Shown: positions 62,607 through 64,000 of the stretch, in pieces | How the letters are laid out: each line of letters opens with the position of its first letter | How positions within the stretch are numbered: the stretch's first letter is position 1 | NCBI GenBank assembly: GCA_002170395.1 | Contig: NHEJ01000006.1 | Coordinates: 128,416-192,415 of the forward strand | Direction: 5' to 3' | DNA from: Betaproteobacteria bacterium TMED82 | Lineage (GTDB): Bacteria > Pseudomonadota > Gammaproteobacteria > Burkholderiales > Burkholderiaceae_A | Length of the DNA stretch: 64,000 nt | Notes under the pieces: generated by a model | What the model was told of the DNA's origin: nothing | What the model saw: only the letters and a program-made list of their open reading frames with translations | Database searches by the model: none | Made by a program: the position numbers and the translations under genes

Positions 62607-63656
62607 ATGGCTGAAAATGACAATACTCAAAACACTGGGGAAGTAAGTCTAGAGGATGAACTTACGAATTTAAATAACACCCAGAAAGCAGCTGTACTCA
62701 TGCTCCTTTTAGGTGAAGATCAAGCCGCTAATATCATAAAGTATTTAGGGCCTAAAGAAGTACAAAATCTTGGAGCTGCAATGACATCTGTGCAAGATCT
62801 CTCCCAAGAGGCAATTAATCATGTTCTTGATGAGTTTCTGAGCTTTATAAAAAAACAAAGCACTATTGGATTGGGGTCTGGACAGTACATTGAAACTGTT
62901 TTAAATAAAGCTCTCGGCCCAGATAAGGCAGCATCTATCCTAAACAGGATAATGCCTGGTAAGGCTAGTAGAGGATTAGACATACTTGAGTGGATGGATG
63001 CACGCGCAATTGCAGATATGATTCGAGGGGAACACCCGCAAGTAATTGCGATTATTTTATCTGTTGTGGAACCACAAGTGGCTGCTGATGTTTTAGCATT
63101 TTTAGAAAAAAATATTCGGGCAGAAGTCGTTAGAAGAGTTGCATCGCTCGAAACAGTACAACCCCAGGCAATGGAGGAACTAGAAGTAATAATGAAACAA
63201 CAATTTGCTGATAATACCTCTGCTGCTTCTGCCACCTTTGGTGGGGTTCCAGCTGCCGCAAAAATTATGAATTTTGTCAAATCTGATCTTGAATCTTCAG
63301 TAATGGGAGGAGTAGAAGAAATTGATGCAGATATTGCAGGTAAAATTCAAGATAATATGTTGAGCTTTGAAAATCTTGGAGATAGCGACAACAGGAGCAT
63401 TCAAACACTAATGAGAAACGTCGAACCTGATATGCTTATGATCGCTCTCAAGGGAGCTACAGAACCTGTCAAAGATAAATTCTTTGCAAATATGTCGTCA
63501 AGGGCAGCAGCAATGTTCCAAGATGAGATGGAGGCAAAAGGAATGTTAAGAATGACCGATGTTGATGATGCACAAAAAGCTATTATGCGTATCGCCAAAA
63601 AGTTATCGGATAAGGGAGAGTTGGTATTAGCTGGACGCGGGGATGACTACGTTTAA
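62607..63656 (+). CDS. fliG: Flagellar motor switch protein FliG
   Basis: A 349-residue FliG. LNNTQKAAVLMLLLGEDQAANIIKYLGPKEVQNLGAAMTSV begins the FliF-binding domain, IMPGKASRGLDILEWMDARAIADMIRGEHPQVIAIILS is the middle domain with the EHPQ motif, and RAAAMFQDEMEAKGMLRMTDVDDAQKAIMRIAKKLSDKGEL is the C-terminal torque-generating domain with conserved charged residues. It contacts FliF and the stators and sets rotation direction. Size is normal. Its last 14 bases overlap the start of fliH. Confidence 0.96.
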   Translation: MAENDNTQNTGEVSLEDELTNLNNTQKAAVLMLLLGEDQAANIIKYLGPKEVQNLGAAMTSVQDLSQEAINHVLDEFLSFIKKQSTIGLGSGQYIETVLNKALGPDKAASILNRIMPGKASRGLDILEWMDARAIADMIRGEHPQVIAIILSVVEPQVAADVLAFLEKNIRAEVVRRVASLETVQPQAMEELEVIMKQQFADNTSAASATFGGVPAAAKIMNFVKSDLESSVMGGVEEIDADIAGKIQDNMLSFENLGDSDNRSIQTLMRNVEPDMLMIALKGATEPVKDKFFANMSSRAAAMFQDEMEAKGMLRMTDVDDAQKAIMRIAKKLSDKGELVLAGRGDDYV

Positions 63657-64000
63657 ACCTGAAACTCGCACGAAAGATCAAAAGTCATTTACTAATGGTG
63701 ATTTACTTTTTGCTGAGGGTGCGAACACTACCTTTGAAGCTATAACAGAGGTGAAACCTTGCAAAAATTTTAAAGAAGGTTTTAGCCCAAGAACATTATC
63801 AGATGACGTTGCTGCTAAGGATTTACTCTGTGGTCTCGCGCCTATCGCTTTCAAAAAGTCTGAGCCCGAAAACAACGAAGCAGAAGCCTCCTCCACCGAA
63901 AATAACAACGAGGCAGAAGCCTCCTCCACCGAAAATAACAACGAAGATACAGCCGAAAACAACGAAGCAGAAGCCTCCTCCACCGAAAATAACAACGAAG
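63643..64000 (+). CDS. fliH: FliH-like protein, N-terminal part with repeats (runs off the window)
   Basis: From an ATG at 63643, inside the fliG end, an open frame runs to the window edge for 119 residues. The gene order fliE-fliF-fliG predicts FliH, the regulator of the export ATPase FliI. The conserved FliH core is not within the window, so identity rests on position. The first 75 residues are unremarkable; then a Ser/Glu/Asn repeat (NNEAEASSTEN) begins at about residue 76 and continues to the edge. Repeats of this kind are not typical of FliH. Confidence 0.6.
   Translation, partial: MTTFKPETRTKDQKSFTNGDLLFAEGANTTFEAITEVKPCKNFKEGFSPRTLSDDVAAKDLLCGLAPIAFKKSEPENNEAEASSTENNNEAEASSTENNNEDTAENNEAEASSTENNNE
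63870..64000 (+). repeat. In-frame coding minisatellite in fliH
   Basis: The core GAAGCCTCCTCCACCGAAAA occurs three times (about 63881-64000), with surrounding sequence AACAACGAAGCA or AATAACAACGAG. Unit sizes are multiples of three (33, 54 bases), so changes in copy number keep the frame. The array continues beyond the window edge, so its full length is unknown. Confidence 0.8.

Noticed and set aside
63870..64000. Short direct repeats that could suggest a CRISPR array
   Set aside because: Repeats are in frame inside a coding sequence, spacing is irregular and the intervening sequence is itself similar, so there are no spacers.

Overview
The window is a compact, AT-rich stretch of a Gram-negative chromosome. 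The P- and L-ring genes flgI and flgH imply an outer membrane. A FlrC/FleR-type sigma-54 activator directly upstream of fliE, an flgA-flgM-flgN group and sigma-54/sigma-28 promoters are typical of polarly flagellated Gammaproteobacteria. Giant flagellins and very short intergenic gaps suggest a marine lineage; that part is inference, since there is no rRNA or other taxonomic marker. I saw no tRNA, rRNA, insertion sequence, CRISPR array or gene-free stretch longer than 300 bases.

Positions 1-20862 form a surface-carbohydrate region, nearly all on the minus strand. The left block (1-3819) has a glycosyltransferase fragment, a WbuC cupin, a C-methyltransferase-like protein, two proteins of the 'sporadic carbohydrate cluster' type and an SDR. 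A lone plus-strand gene (3998-5917) separates it from a tightly packed minus-strand operon (20862 to 5986). That operon holds a GDP-mannose 4,6-dehydratase-like enzyme, a ColD-like 3-dehydratase with His in place of the PLP lysine, a GDP-fucose-synthase-like protein, a HddA-like sugar kinase, an E1 alpha/beta thiamine-diphosphate enzyme pair, a transaldolase-like enzyme, an aldo/keto reductase, a 2OG-Fe(II) oxygenase, methyltransferases, a Nudix hydrolase and glycosyltransferases. Together they look able to make an unusual deoxy sugar, possibly branched or of higher carbon number. Its start directly downstream of a flagellin gene makes flagellin glycosylation as plausible as O-antigen synthesis.

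Positions 20897-64000 are flagellar. Three very large flagellins (1893, 1145 and 1147 aa) surround a TPR protein and a TPR-glycosyltransferase pair. Then come flaG, fliD, flgL, flgK, flgJ, flgI, flgH, flgG, flgF, flgE, flgD, flgC and flgB on the minus strand, and flgA, flgM, flgN, an FlrC-like activator, fliE, fliF, fliG and the start of fliH on the plus strand. FlgE (1723 aa) and FlgK (1245 aa) are also far above usual size, so hook, junction and filament are all enlarged. FlgJ lacks its muramidase domain; a separate LysM plus lysozyme-like protein next to flgA probably replaces it.

Promoter-like sequences suggest a class hierarchy. Sigma-54 sites (GG-N10-GC) precede the FlrC-like gene, flgB, the LysM gene, the largest flagellin and a TPR gene. 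Sigma-28 sites precede flgM, fliD, flaG and the second flagellin. The third flagellin has neither, but has a 20-bp-period direct repeat. All functions are read from motifs and context; no database search was possible.
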